Positions 34,757-43,497 of a stretch of DNA of 64,000 nt are shown one piece after another. Numbering within the stretch: the stretch's first letter is position 1; the number at the start of each line of letters is the position of its first letter. The notes below the pieces were generated by a model. It searched no databases, was not told where the DNA came from, and worked only from the letters and a program-made list of their open reading frames with translations. The stretch spans positions 124,001 through 188,000 of the forward strand of contig NZ_QMDV01000002.1 in the NCBI RefSeq assembly GCF_003284895.1, read 5' to 3'. Position numbers and translations under genes: made by a program. This DNA comes from Pontibacter arcticus. GTDB taxonomy: Bacteria > Bacteroidota > Bacteroidia > Cytophagales > Hymenobacteraceae.

Positions 34757-35782
34757 ATAACCATAAGGTTCCAGCTGCGGGATCTGATCAAATATAACTT
34801 TCAGGATAGCAAACAGGGGCAGGAACAGAATCATGCCGGGTACGCCCCATACCAGGTTGCCAAGTAAAATAGCCATGATGGTAGCCAGCGGATTCAGTTT
34901 TACTTTAGATCCGGTAATATAGGGTGTCAGTAAATTGGCTTCCAGCAGTTGCGTTGCCATAAAAAAAAGCAGCACCAGCACGGGGTACCAAAACGAATCC
35001 TTGGTGAGCAGTGCAAACACAATCGGGAAAACGATTCCCAGAAATGAGCCGAAATAAGGAACAAGCCGTAGCAAAGCCGTAACCAACGCAAAAAGGATGG
35101 CATGCTCGATCCCGATAGCCCGGAAGCCCAGTGCATAAATAACTGAAAGTAGCATAATCACCAGAAACGTCCCCTTCAGGTAATCGTGCACAATGCGGGA
35201 GATACGGGTCATCATTACTCTGGATGCGCGCTGACTTTGAAACCAGCGCACGCGCACAAAAAAAGTATGAAGCTTGTGCTGATAGAGCAGGAAAAAGAAG
35301 GTGTAAGAAAGCACAATGAACAGGAATAACAAAACCGAAAGCCCCTGCACCAGCAGCTGTTTTATACTTTTAAAAACTGCTTTGGCTATATCAGGCTTCT
35401 TTTCTTCAATTATCTGGTCCTGTTCGTTCGCCGAAAGGTCGGTGGCCTGGTACAGGAAGTCCTGTATGCGCCTGCTTTTCTCTGTTACTTTCAATTCCAG
35501 TCGGGGCAGGTCGGCATCCAGGCTGCGGAGCTGGTAATATACCACCGTTCCCAGCGCCACCAGTACGGCAAGCAAAAGCAAAATAGAGAGAAAAGCGGCC
35601 AAAGGCTTTTTAACTTTTCTGCGTTGCAGCCGGTGTACCAGCGGGTAGAGCAGCATGGCAAAAAAAGCGGCTATGGCTACAGGGACCAGAAAGGATTTAC
35701 CAAAGTATAGCAGCAAGCCCAGCAGCGAAATGGTAAGCAGGCTTTTGTTTAGTTGGGCGTGGTTGATGTTTCTTGTATGCAT
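34736..35782 (-). CDS. AI-2E family transporter (PerM/YdiK-like)
   Basis: A 348-residue inner-membrane protein from the ATG at 35782 (a TTG seven codons earlier is possible). Two N-terminal hydrophobic segments (LLTISLLGLLLYFGKSFLVP and a second near 30-50) are followed by a third, a helical central part (residues 85-150), and then several segments near 160-345. LLRLVPYFGSFLGIVFPI and ATIMAILLGNLVWGVPGM are the diagnostic stretches of the family. The family was named from autoinducer-2 export, but many members export other substrates or balance ions. Substrate unknown. Confidence 0.85.
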   Translation of the reverse strand: MHTRNINHAQLNKSLLTISLLGLLLYFGKSFLVPVAIAAFFAMLLYPLVHRLQRRKVKKPLAAFLSILLLLAVLVALGTVVYYQLRSLDADLPRLELKVTEKSRRIQDFLYQATDLSANEQDQIIEEKKPDIAKAVFKSIKQLLVQGLSVLLFLFIVLSYTFFFLLYQHKLHTFFVRVRWFQSQRASRVMMTRISRIVHDYLKGTFLVIMLLSVIYALGFRAIGIEHAILFALVTALLRLVPYFGSFLGIVFPIVFALLTKDSFWYPVLVLLFFMATQLLEANLLTPYITGSKVKLNPLATIMAILLGNLVWGVPGMILFLPLFAILKVIFDQIPQLEPYGYLLGKEE

Positions 35783-35859
35783 ACCTGAAGTGCCTAAACG
35801 CAAAACCGATCGGGATGTTTATACTAAAACCCGCTGTAAAACTATTTTTAGTTTTAAAA

Positions 35860-35892
35860 TTTGCAATCCTCCGCCCGCCAGCCTTACCTTTG
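35860..35892 (+). promoter_or_regulatory. Bacteroidota-type promoter of the SAM riboswitch
   Basis: TTTG at 35860-35863 and TACCTTTG at 35885-35892 are separated by 21 bases, exactly the -33/-7 layout (TTTG, TAnnTTTG) known for Bacteroidota housekeeping promoters. Transcription would begin around 35899, right at the first helix of the aptamer. Confidence 0.65.
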
Positions 35893-35898
35893 TGGCAT

Positions 35899-36012
35899 CT
35901 TTATCAAGATTTATAAAGAAGAGGGAAGAGAGCAGGCTCCGCGAACCTCTAGCAACCAGCAATCAGATTGAAAAGGTGCTAACTCCTGCCCATTTTTGGG
36001 ACATATAAACGA
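35899..36012 (+). promoter_or_regulatory. SAM-I (S-box) riboswitch aptamer
   Basis: The leader contains the S-box landmarks in order: CTTTATCAAGA (first strand of P1 and its J1/2), GAAGAGGGAA with a hairpin GAGC-AG-GCTC, CTAGCAACC, a P3 loop, AAGGTGCTAACTCC, and the P4 hairpin CCC-ATTTTT-GGG, then ATATAAAC whose AUAAA pairs with the first UUUAU to close P1. GCAACC and GGTGC pair as P3. The P2 region is shorter than in Bacillus. A 250-base leader follows before the transporter start, with hairpins at about 36072 and CCCGG-TTTCG-CCGGG at 36133-36147, the latter followed by a T-rich stretch that could act as the expression platform. The switch should lower transporter expression when S-adenosylmethionine is high. 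Confidence 0.8.
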
Positions 36013-36262
36013 TCACACATGTACGCAGCACAACCCTTCTCGGCTTTCCATTTATTTCCGTTTTCATACCCGGCAGCAACTCCTGTTGCCTGTATGCGCT
36101 GTTGCTGCTGTAGCTAATCTGTTGCTTTAATTCCCGGTTTCGCCGGGCTCCTCTCATCCTTTTATTTTTCAATTTATACTTCATACGAGGCTTTCAAGCG
36201 TCGGGTGGCTGCTTTTGCGGTTACCTGCCTGCCAGAAACCGGCCTGTCTCAATTCAACTTTT

Positions 36263-37606
36263 ATGGATCATATCAAAAAAACGGGCGGTTTTGCCCTGGT
36301 TCCTTTTGCAGTTTTTGTGTTGTTATTTCTGGGTGCGGGCATTGTACTCGATGATTTTTATGCGTTGCCTTCGCCGGTCGCGGTAGTGTGTGGCATTATA
36401 GCGGCGTTTATACTTTTAAAAGGAAGTATAAACGCTAAAGTAGAGGCATTGGTGCGTGGTTGCGGCGATTCGCAGATCATTACGATGTGCATTATTTACT
36501 TGCTGGCCGGGGCTTTTGCCGTTGTGTCAGGGGCCATTGGTGGGGTAGAGGCTACCGTAAACCTGGGTCTTCTTTATATACCGGTGCAGTACCTGGCGCT
36601 GGGCGTTTTTATATTGGCCTCGTTTCTTTCTACGGCTACGGGTACGTCAGTAGGGGCAATCGTGGCGCTGGGTCCTATTGTGGTGGGGCTGGCTACGCAA
36701 AGTGGTTTGCCGCTGCCTTTACTATTAGGCGCGCTGCTGGGCGGTGCAATGTTTGGCGATAATCTTTCCATTATTTCGGATACTACCATTGCCGCCACGC
36801 AAACCCAGGATTGCCAGATGAAAGACAAGTTCAAAGTAAATATCCTGATTGCGGGTCCGGCGGCGTTGCTAACCATTGCCCTGCTGCTTTTTACAGGCCT
36901 GCAAAGTGCACCGGTGCTGGATGTGCTGCCAGCAGCGCAGGACATTAGCCTGCTTAAGATTGCGCCTTATCTGCTGGTTTTGTTTTTAGCGATTTACGGA
37001 GTTAATGTGTTTGCCGTGCTGGTGCTGGGTATACTGGCTTCGGGAGCGGTTGGCCTGGCCAGCGGCGAACTGGACCTGCTGCTGTTCAGCAAAAAAGTAT
37101 ACGAAGGCTTTACCAGCATGACCGAGATTTTCCTGCTTTCGATGCTGACAGGCGGCCTGGCTGAAATGGTGCGCGAAGCCGGTGGCATCCAGTTTTTACT
37201 GAACAAAGCCAACCGCCTGATACACGGGTATAAGTCTTCGCAACTGGGTATTGGCCTGCTGGTGGCCAGTGTAAATGCGGCCATCGCCAACAACACCGTA
37301 TCTATTGTGGTTACAGGGCCTGTCGCCAAAGAGATCGGCCACCGGTATCAGGTCCAAAAACAGAAAATTGCAGCCCTGATCGATATTTTTGCCTGTATTG
37401 TACAAGGTTTGCTGCCCTATGGCGCCCAGATGCTGATCATGCTGAATTTTGCCGGAGGGAAGGTTTCGTTTGTGGAAGTACTGCCTTATGCCTGGTATCT
37501 TTACCTGCTGCTTTTCTGTGCCCTGGTGGCCATTTTTACGCCGCTCGTAGACCGGATCTTACTTCGAGAACCGCAGGCTTTGCAGCCCGTAAAAACTGCG
37601 GGCTAA
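36263..37606 (+). CDS. NhaC-family transporter, probable methionine transporter (MetT-like)
   Basis: A 447-residue inner-membrane protein with about 11-12 hydrophobic segments. The ATG at 36263 is preferred; a TTG at 36215 would add 16 polar residues. SATGTSVGAIVALGPI, GGAMFGDNLSIISDTTIAA and VNAAIANNTVSIVVTGPVAKEI are the conserved parts of the NhaC Na+/H+ antiporter superfamily. The gene lies directly behind a SAM-I riboswitch, and by established knowledge the S-box-regulated branch of this superfamily is MetT, a methionine transporter. I therefore infer methionine (Na+- or H+-coupled) uptake rather than sodium export. A bidirectional terminator follows. Confidence 0.8.
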   Translation: MDHIKKTGGFALVPFAVFVLLFLGAGIVLDDFYALPSPVAVVCGIIAAFILLKGSINAKVEALVRGCGDSQIITMCIIYLLAGAFAVVSGAIGGVEATVNLGLLYIPVQYLALGVFILASFLSTATGTSVGAIVALGPIVVGLATQSGLPLPLLLGALLGGAMFGDNLSIISDTTIAATQTQDCQMKDKFKVNILIAGPAALLTIALLLFTGLQSAPVLDVLPAAQDISLLKIAPYLLVLFLAIYGVNVFAVLVLGILASGAVGLASGELDLLLFSKKVYEGFTSMTEIFLLSMLTGGLAEMVREAGGIQFLLNKANRLIHGYKSSQLGIGLLVASVNAAIANNTVSIVVTGPVAKEIGHRYQVQKQKIAALIDIFACIVQGLLPYGAQMLIMLNFAGGKVSFVEVLPYAWYLYLLLFCALVAIFTPLVDRILLREPQALQPVKTAG

Positions 37607-37633
37607 ACTATACTTGCTGGAAGTATAAAAACT

Positions 37634-37680
37634 AAAAGTGAACGGCGCTGCTTGTGGCTAGCGCAGCGCCGTTCACTTTT
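37634..37680. terminator. Bidirectional hairpin terminator between nhaC-type gene and mscL
   Basis: Arms AAAAGTGAACGGCGCTGC (37634-37651) and GCAGCGCCGTTCACTTTT (37663-37680), 18 bases and perfect. The A run before and T run after serve both converging genes, and AAGTATA heptamers flank both sides. Confidence 0.9.
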
Positions 37681-37702
37681 AAAGTATAAATAAAGTATAA
37701 AA

Positions 37703-38134
37703 TTACCTTGGGCCCACTTGCTGGCGCAGCGCGTCACGAATTTCGGTTAACAGTACTTCTTCTTTGGTTGGGGCTGGCGGTGCAGCGGGGGCAGCCGCTT
37801 TTTTGCGCATCAGTTTGTTCATCGCTTTGATGATCATGAAAATAATAAAAGCTAAAAGTATAAAGTTGATCAGAACCGTTACAAAGTTACCCCAGGCAAA
37901 AACGGCACCCAGCTTACGGGCTTCTTCCAGAGCCAAACCGGTAGGCACTTCAGCTGAAAGGGGGATATAGAGGTTTGAAAAATCAACATTGCCAATTACG
38001 CTGCCAACCAGGGGCATAACCAGGTCGTTCACAACAGAAGTTACAATTCCGCTGAAGGCCGCCCCGATAATGATACCAATGGCCAGGTCCATAACGTTGC
38101 CGCGCATGGCAAACTCTTTAAATTCTTTTAGCAT
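37703..38134 (-). CDS. mscL: Large-conductance mechanosensitive channel MscL
   Basis: A 143-residue membrane protein. The family start (MLKEFKEFAMRGNVMDLAIGIIIGAAFSGIV) contains the amphipathic S1 helix and the first membrane helix with its pore-lining glycines. The second membrane helix is FVTVLINFILLAFIIFMIIKAMN near 84-106, and the C-terminal part (EEVLLTEIRDALRQ) forms the cytoplasmic bundle. An alanine/proline-rich linker (KKAAAPAAPPAPTKEE) separates them. By family knowledge it opens on hypo-osmotic shock and releases solutes. Confidence 0.95.
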   Translation of the reverse strand: MLKEFKEFAMRGNVMDLAIGIIIGAAFSGIVTSVVNDLVMPLVGSVIGNVDFSNLYIPLSAEVPTGLALEEARKLGAVFAWGNFVTVLINFILLAFIIFMIIKAMNKLMRKKAAAPAAPPAPTKEEVLLTEIRDALRQQVGPR

Positions 38135-38634
38135 AATAAATTAGAGTAGGGTTTATAAATAGAACGGGTAAATAAACCTGGTTCGTTGCCGGAAGCAGGA
38201 GCAAATAAGCCGCAAATCCATTTTGTACCTGAATAAGTAATTGGCAATGCCTGCCCTGTTAGGCTGAAAACCTTTCCTAAGTACAACTACTTGCAGTTAC
38301 TATGTAGTCCGGGTAATGTACCGTAATACTGTAACCGATGCAGCTGCGTGCACTGCCTGATTATATGGGAATAATTTAGCAAAAAAAAAGTTTTATCAAA
38401 TATTTATAAAGTATAAATCTGCAAAGCGAAACCTCTTGCCTCTTTTTAAGTTGAAAAGAATAAGCTAAATGTTGGGTAAATACAGCCGGGCTAGCTTGTC
38501 AGATTGTTAAAATCGTTTATATTTAAGGCAGATGGCCGTTTGAAGAATAGTTTGTAGAAGATGCCTTGCATTTATTGTAAGAAGAGTACGGCTGAAAGAA
38601 ATAGAAAGCAACGCCTGCTTAGTTATAAAATCTT
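38135..38634. other. Gene-free stretch between mscL and a kinase
   Basis: Five hundred bases upstream of both divergent genes. I see one AAGTATA site near 38409 and an A tract near 38383, but no reading frame of interest, no repeat and no RNA fold that I can support. Confidence 0.45.
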
Positions 38635-40827
38635 ATGGACAGCTCAGAACAAACCCGTAATTTCTTTCTGGCGTTACTCGAAAACAGTACCGATCTGCTG
38701 TCTATTATTGATGCACAGGGAAATTATCAGTTTGTAGGTGGCTCTGTAAAGCACATTCTTGGCTTTACCCCGGACGAGTTGGTAGGCAAGAGCGCATTTG
38801 ATTTTATTCACCCTGAAGACAAAGAAAACGCCCGCACATTTCTGCAGAAAGCTGCCAGCACAAAGGTGCTTGTTATTCCGATTTTCAGGTTTACTAACAA
38901 ACAAGGCAATTGGCGTTGGGTAGAAACCACGCTTACCAATATGGTAAAGGATGCTGCCATACAAGGCTACGTTACCAATACCCGCGATGTAACAGAACGT
39001 GTAGAAGAGGAGCAGCGCAAAAAAAAGAGCCAGGCCCATTACGAATCGCTTTTCTATAACCACCCCGATGCCGTTTTTGAACTGGACAGGGAAGGATTTA
39101 TGCGCAAGATAAACAAACGCATGCCTTCCATTACAGGGTACACCGAAGAGGAGATTCTGGGATCGCATTTCCGAAAATTTGTGCATAACGATTATTTGCC
39201 GGTGGCGATGGATGCTTTCCTGAACGCATTGGGCGGTATTGCGCAGCACATCGAAATAGCCGTCTTAAAACCGACAGGCGAGCTGGTAGATCTGAACATT
39301 GCCATTGTGCCGGTTTTACTGGAAGGCCATATCGAAAGTATACAATGCATTGCCAACGATATAACGCTGTTGCGCAAGTATGATACGTTCCTGAAAGAGC
39401 GCAGTGAGCAACTCAACAGCATCATGGAGCGCATCCCGGAGTCATTTTATGCCCTGGATACCAACTGGCGTTTCACTTATGTAAATTCATTTTTTACGGC
39501 TTACACCAAATTAACCCGGGAAGAATTACTGGGCCACTCGATCTGGGAGCTGTTCCCTAACACACTGGGTTCAAAATTTCATCATAATTGCCTCAAGGTC
39601 ATAAAAACCGGTTTGCCTGCCAACTTTGATGAGCAATATTCTGAAGACAAAGATGCGACCATTTCCTACCATATTTTTCCGACTGGCAAAGGGGTAGGTG
39701 TGCATTTTGTCGATATCACAGAAAAGAAAAGAGAACTGGATAAGCTGGAGAAGCTCTCTTTGGTAGCCAGTAAAACAACTACCTGTGTGATGCTGATGAA
39801 TAGTGAACTACAGATAGAATGGGTAAATGAGGCCTTTGAGAAATTAACACAGTTTTCCCTAGAAGATTGCTTACATAAATACCCCTGGGATTTGCTGACG
39901 GGCCCCGAAACCCAGGCCAGAACATTAACTAAAATACAAAAGCAGATAAGCCGGGGCAAACCGTTCAGGGGAGAAATCCTGAACTACAAAAAATCAGGAG
40001 AGAAAGTATGGTTTAACCTGGAGATTACCCCGGTGCATAATAACCTGGGCAGGATGGTAAAGTTCATAGCCATTCGGACCGATATCACAGAAAAGAAAAT
40101 AAAAGAAGCTGAACTGGTACACGTAACCCAGGACTTGTTTCAGCAGAACCACGATCTGCAGCAATTCAGTTACATGGTATCGCATAACTTAAGGGCCCCG
40201 GCCGCCAACGTACTTGGCCTGACAGAGATCCTGCTGGTGATGGATAAGCACGCACGCATGTTCGATGAAACGCTCCGGAAATTAAATCAATCAGTTGCTA
40301 CTTTGGACCAGGTAATACGCGATATGAACCATATCCTTACTATCCGGGACAACAGCTATGCCCAGAACCGCGATTATGTAAACATTACCCAGGTTTGTGA
40401 GGAGGTACTCGAAAGTCTGCAGGAAAAATTATATTATATACCGCACACCATCAGCGCCGACCTGGATGAAAAGATAGAAGTATGGTCTAACCGCGCTTAT
40501 ATGTATGAGATTTTCCGGAACCTGTTATCCAATGCCATCAAATTCCGGAAACCCAACGAAGTTCTGAAGCTAGAGATACGCATGAAAAGACAGAAGAACG
40601 GGGTAACCATACTGGTAAAAGATAATGGCATCGGGATGGATGTACACGCAGTAGAAAATGATATATTTAAGCTGTACATGAAATTCCATAAAGCATATGA
40701 AGGGCGCGGCATTGGCCTGTTCCTGGTTAAAACGTACGTGAATGCACTCGGAGGCAGCATTAAGGTAAAATCTGAGCCGGCTATCGGAACAACATTTAAG
40801 ATCAAACTGAAGGGTAATGCAAAATAG
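38635..40827 (+). CDS. Multi-PAS sensor histidine kinase
   Basis: A 730-residue kinase without membrane segments. Four PAS-like units occur at about 10-125, 133-250, 260-370 and 380-490, the fourth with a PAC-type end (IAIRTDITEKKIKEAE). The HisKA motif is MVSHNLRAPAANVLG near 517-531, with Asn after the His as in many Bacteroidota kinases, then the N-box NLLSNAIKFRKP, G1 DNGIGMD and G2 GRGIGLFLVKTYV. A single-domain response regulator gene overlaps its end by 11 bases and is certainly its partner. The input is unknown. Confidence 0.9.
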   Translation: MDSSEQTRNFFLALLENSTDLLSIIDAQGNYQFVGGSVKHILGFTPDELVGKSAFDFIHPEDKENARTFLQKAASTKVLVIPIFRFTNKQGNWRWVETTLTNMVKDAAIQGYVTNTRDVTERVEEEQRKKKSQAHYESLFYNHPDAVFELDREGFMRKINKRMPSITGYTEEEILGSHFRKFVHNDYLPVAMDAFLNALGGIAQHIEIAVLKPTGELVDLNIAIVPVLLEGHIESIQCIANDITLLRKYDTFLKERSEQLNSIMERIPESFYALDTNWRFTYVNSFFTAYTKLTREELLGHSIWELFPNTLGSKFHHNCLKVIKTGLPANFDEQYSEDKDATISYHIFPTGKGVGVHFVDITEKKRELDKLEKLSLVASKTTTCVMLMNSELQIEWVNEAFEKLTQFSLEDCLHKYPWDLLTGPETQARTLTKIQKQISRGKPFRGEILNYKKSGEKVWFNLEITPVHNNLGRMVKFIAIRTDITEKKIKEAELVHVTQDLFQQNHDLQQFSYMVSHNLRAPAANVLGLTEILLVMDKHARMFDETLRKLNQSVATLDQVIRDMNHILTIRDNSYAQNRDYVNITQVCEEVLESLQEKLYYIPHTISADLDEKIEVWSNRAYMYEIFRNLLSNAIKFRKPNEVLKLEIRMKRQKNGVTILVKDNGIGMDVHAVENDIFKLYMKFHKAYEGRGIGLFLVKTYVNALGGSIKVKSEPAIGTTFKIKLKGNAK

Positions 40828-41209
40828 TGTCTATATAATTGATGATGATGAGGTATCGCTTTACCTGACCAGTATGGTATTTGAGCTGTATGCGCCGCAT
40901 ATGCAATGTATTTGTTTTGATAATGCCATACAGGCGCTGGAAAGCTTACAAAACTCAATGATAACGGATACAGTACCGGACTTGATTCTGTTGGACCTGA
41001 ACATGCCGGTTATGAGCGGTTTCGGATTTCTGGATGCTGTTAAAACACTCCCGCTGGAAGATAAAGGCGCTGTATTTGTATTAACCTCATCGGTAAGCGA
41101 GCAGGATAAACAGCAGGTTTACGAAACAGGCCAGGTTGTAGACCTGATCCAAAAGCCCTTTTCGATGGAAAAACTGGAAATGGTGCTGGAACTGATAGCC
41201 CGGAAATAA
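40817..41209 (+). CDS. Single-domain response regulator (CheY-like)
   Basis: A 130-residue receiver domain. The acidic pocket is Asp9-Asp10-Asp11 (IIDDDEV), the phosphorylated Asp60 lies in LILLDLNMP, Ser/Thr in LTSS near 91-94 and the conserved Lys in IQKPF near 112. No output domain follows, so it works by protein contact, probably in a phosphorelay with the overlapping kinase upstream. Its ATG lies 11 bases inside the kinase frame, which suggests translational coupling. Confidence 0.92.
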   Translation: MQNSVYIIDDDEVSLYLTSMVFELYAPHMQCICFDNAIQALESLQNSMITDTVPDLILLDLNMPVMSGFGFLDAVKTLPLEDKGAVFVLTSSVSEQDKQQVYETGQVVDLIQKPFSMEKLEMVLELIARK

Positions 41210-41240
41210 GTTAAATACGCCTTCTGCTTTTTTATAAGGA

Positions 41241-41296
41241 TTACAAAGTATAAACCCAGGTATAAAAATCTTTATACCTGGGTTTATACTTTGTAA
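41241..41296. terminator. 26-bp perfect hairpin made of AAGTATA motifs
   Basis: TTACAAAGTATAAACCCAGG plus TATAAA (41241-41266) and its exact reverse complement (41271-41296) are separated by only AATC. It lies between two convergent genes and would form a 26-base stem. The arms contain the AAGTATA heptamer. It probably terminates both transcripts, although the T run is short. Confidence 0.75.
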
Positions 41297-41309
41297 TGTA
41301 AACTTCTGC

Positions 41310-42347
41310 TTAAGCCTGTACTGCCTGCGCAGGTTGGGTTTCGAATAACTCGGAAAGAAGTTTATACGAGTGCAGCCTGGCCGCATGATCGTAAATGCCG
41401 GAAGCCACCATAATCTCATTTACCTGCGTTTCTTCAACAAATGCCTGTAGCTCGTCCTGTACCGTTTTGCGGCTACCCACAAAAGAATAGCGCAGCATCT
41501 GGTACACGTTATACTTTTCAGATGCATCCCAGAGGCCTTCCATACTTTCTACGGGAGGCTGTGCCGGTTTGCCCGTTCCGCGTATCACATTAAGAAAAGA
41601 CATATACAACGTAGTAGCCAGTTTATTTGCTTCTTCATCGGTATCGGCAGCCACTACATTCACACAGGCTACGGCATAGGGCTCTTTTAAAGTATCAGAA
41701 GGCCGGAAGCTCTCGCGGTATACTTTCAGGGCATGGTGCAGGGCGGCCGGTGCAAAATGGCTGGCAAACGCATACGGCAAACCAAGTATACCAGCCAGTT
41801 GTGCGCCATAAGTGCTCGAGCCCAAAAGCCAGACCGGTACCTGCGTGCCTTCCCCCGGAATTGCCCGCACCCGCGCCCCCGGAGTGGCTGGGGCCAGGTA
41901 AGACTGCAGTTCGGTTACGTTCTGCGGAAAATCCTCTACGCTGCCCCGCAGGTCGCGGCGAAGCGCCATGGCTGTTCCCTGGTCTGTACCCGGTGCGCGG
42001 CCTAGGCCCAGGTCAATTCTGCCGGGATACAATGTTTCGAGAGTGCCGAACTGTTCGGCTATAACAAGTGGTGCATGGTTTGGTAACATAATGCCGCCGG
42101 AGCCCACCCGTATGGTAGAAGTATGGCCTGCGATATGCCCTATTAAAAGAGAGGTAGCAGAACTGGCGATGCCTGCAATGTTATGATGCTCGGCGAGCCA
42201 GTAACGCGTGTAGCCCCATTTTTCGGCATGTTGCGCCAGGTCCACGCTGTTTTTAAACGAATCTGCCGCCGTCTTGCCATCCAGTACAGGAACCAGGTCG
42301 AGTATGGATAGTTTTGTGCCGGAGAGTGTTATGTTATCTTTGCTCAT
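41310..42347 (-). CDS. Luciferase-like flavin-dependent oxidoreductase
   Basis: A 345-residue enzyme of the LLM class. The start [22 protein letters not shown] and later [41 protein letters not shown] and [17 protein letters not shown] are the characteristic strings of the subgroup that NCBI and COG call LLM class/MsnO8-type oxidoreductases (F420- or FMN-dependent). The family binds FMN from a separate reductase and oxidises small organic compounds. The substrate is unknown. The frnE-type gene lies 24 bases upstream in the same direction, so the two may be one operon, FrnE first. Confidence 0.88.
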   Translation of the reverse strand: MSKDNITLSGTKLSILDLVPVLDGKTAADSFKNSVDLAQHAEKWGYTRYWLAEHHNIAGIASSATSLLIGHIAGHTSTIRVGSGGIMLPNHAPLVIAEQFGTLETLYPGRIDLGLGRAPGTDQGTAMALRRDLRGSVEDFPQNVTELQSYLAPATPGARVRAIPGEGTQVPVWLLGSSTYGAQLAGILGLPYAFASHFAPAALHHALKVYRESFRPSDTLKEPYAVACVNVVAADTDEEANKLATTLYMSFLNVIRGTGKPAQPPVESMEGLWDASEKYNVYQMLRYSFVGSRKTVQDELQAFVEETQVNEIMVASGIYDHAARLHSYKLLSELFETQPAQAVQA

Positions 42348-42371
42348 TTGCTGAGGGGTTAAGATCCTGAT

Positions 42372-43016
42372 TTATTTAACTTCCTGTTCCTGCCAGGCTT
42401 GTTGTAAGGCATTTAAGAACAACTCGGTAGGCTGAGCGCCCGAAATGCCATATTTACGATCGATCACGAAGAATGGGACGCCGCTTACACCCATATTACC
42501 GGCATCCTGAATATCCAGTTTTACCTCGTACGTATAGGTATCGGAAGCTAACATGGTACGGATATCCTGTGCCTCCAAACCTGCTTTTACTCCAATTTCA
42601 ACAAGAGTTTCATGGTCCTGGATATTTTTGCCCTCCGTAAAATGCGCTATAAAAAGTTGCTCTTCCGCTTCGTTCTGTACACCATGGCTGGCAGCCAAAT
42701 GGGTCAGGCGGTGGGCATCGAATGTATTGGCAGGTTGTACGTTATCAAAATTATAAACCAACCCTTCGGCTTTTGCCATCTCCGTTACATGTCCGATCAT
42801 TTCCTTTGCCCGTTGCTTGCTGATACCTTTCGATTCTGACAGGGAAGTATAGGTGTCTTTGCCTGGTTCATGCTGCAGATCAGGTTGCAACTGGTAACTG
42901 TGCCATTCCACCTGCACCTCGTTTTTATGAGCAAATTGCTCTAAGGCCATTTCAAATTTCCGCTTGCCGATGTAGCAGAACGGGCACATAATGTCTGACC
43001 AGATATCTATTTTCAT
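42372..43016 (-). CDS. DsbA-family oxidoreductase, FrnE-like
   Basis: A 214-residue thioredoxin-fold enzyme. The active site is Cys11-Pro-Phe-Cys14 in IWSDIMCPFCYIGKRKFE, directly after the first strand, with no signal peptide, so it acts in the cytoplasm. FDAHRLTHLAASHG and the cis-Pro segment GVSGVPFFVIDRKYGISGAQ are FrnE/2-hydroxychromene-type features. By family knowledge it handles disulfides or glutathione adducts in stress. It precedes the luciferase-like gene in the same direction. Confidence 0.88.
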   Translation of the reverse strand: MKIDIWSDIMCPFCYIGKRKFEMALEQFAHKNEVQVEWHSYQLQPDLQHEPGKDTYTSLSESKGISKQRAKEMIGHVTEMAKAEGLVYNFDNVQPANTFDAHRLTHLAASHGVQNEAEEQLFIAHFTEGKNIQDHETLVEIGVKAGLEAQDIRTMLASDTYTYEVKLDIQDAGNMGVSGVPFFVIDRKYGISGAQPTELFLNALQQAWQEQEVK

Positions 43017-43083
43017 AGGAGAAAGTTAAATTAAGGGAACACTAGCTCTATATCAGTGTTTAAACATTTATTATAAAAAAATC

Positions 43084-43104
43084 TGCCTCTGTTAAATAGA
43101 GGCA
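43084..43104 (-). terminator. Small hairpin terminator
   Basis: TGCCTCT (43084-43090) and AGAGGCA (43098-43104) form a 7-base stem; on the minus strand it is followed by TTTTTTT, right after the stop of the repeat lipoprotein gene. Confidence 0.7.
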
Positions 43105-43110
43105 AACTGA

Positions 43111-43497
43111 TTACTTGGAAAGTGGAGCACCCACCGGAATAGCACAATCGTGGCCGGGGGCGCCGTGGGCCGGGTTAACGGCTGGCGACGCGATGCCTTG
43201 GGTTTGAGGCGTTAGTTGCGGGGCTGGTTCTGTTTGTACTGCCGGTTGCGTTGCCTGTGTGCCTGCAGGTGCATTTAACGGCGCACCCACCGGAATAGCA
43301 CAGTTATGGCCGGGAGCTCCGTGCGCAGGGTTTACAGCACCTGGAGCAGCATTAGCGGCAGGCTGTGCACTACCTGGCGAAGAGAAATTAACCGGGGCAC
43401 CTGTTATACCACTGCTTTGTGTACTATCTGCTTTATCTGAGCAGCTTATAAGAAGTAAAGTAGAGGCAGAAAGTATAAAAGTTGAAAGAATCTTCAT
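43111..43497 (-). CDS. Lipoprotein with two NPAHGAPGHxCAIPVGAPL repeats
   Basis: A 128-residue protein with lipobox LLISC (Cys19). Two almost identical 20-residue units (positions 55-74 and 107-126) read VNPAHGAPGH, Asn or Asp, then CAIPVGAPL. They are joined by a Pro/Ala/Gln/Thr-rich linker. Each unit places two His and one Cys close together, which would suit metal (copper or zinc) or heme binding, but this is inference. The motif is known to me only as an uncharacterised Bacteroidota pattern. Its own terminator follows; the promoter is not clear. Confidence 0.7.
   Translation of the reverse strand: MKILSTFILSASTLLLISCSDKADSTQSSGITGAPVNFSSPGSAQPAANAAPGAVNPAHGAPGHNCAIPVGAPLNAPAGTQATQPAVQTEPAPQLTPQTQGIASPAVNPAHGAPGHDCAIPVGAPLSK

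Noticed and set aside
35963..36184. Reverse 73-codon frame over the riboswitch leader
   Set aside because: It lies across the aptamer and its leader, with basic low-information composition; the RNA structure explains the sequence better.
36263..37606. Sodium/proton antiporter function for the NhaC-type protein
   Set aside because: The SAM-I riboswitch points to methionine metabolism; a plain antiporter would not be expected under S-box control.
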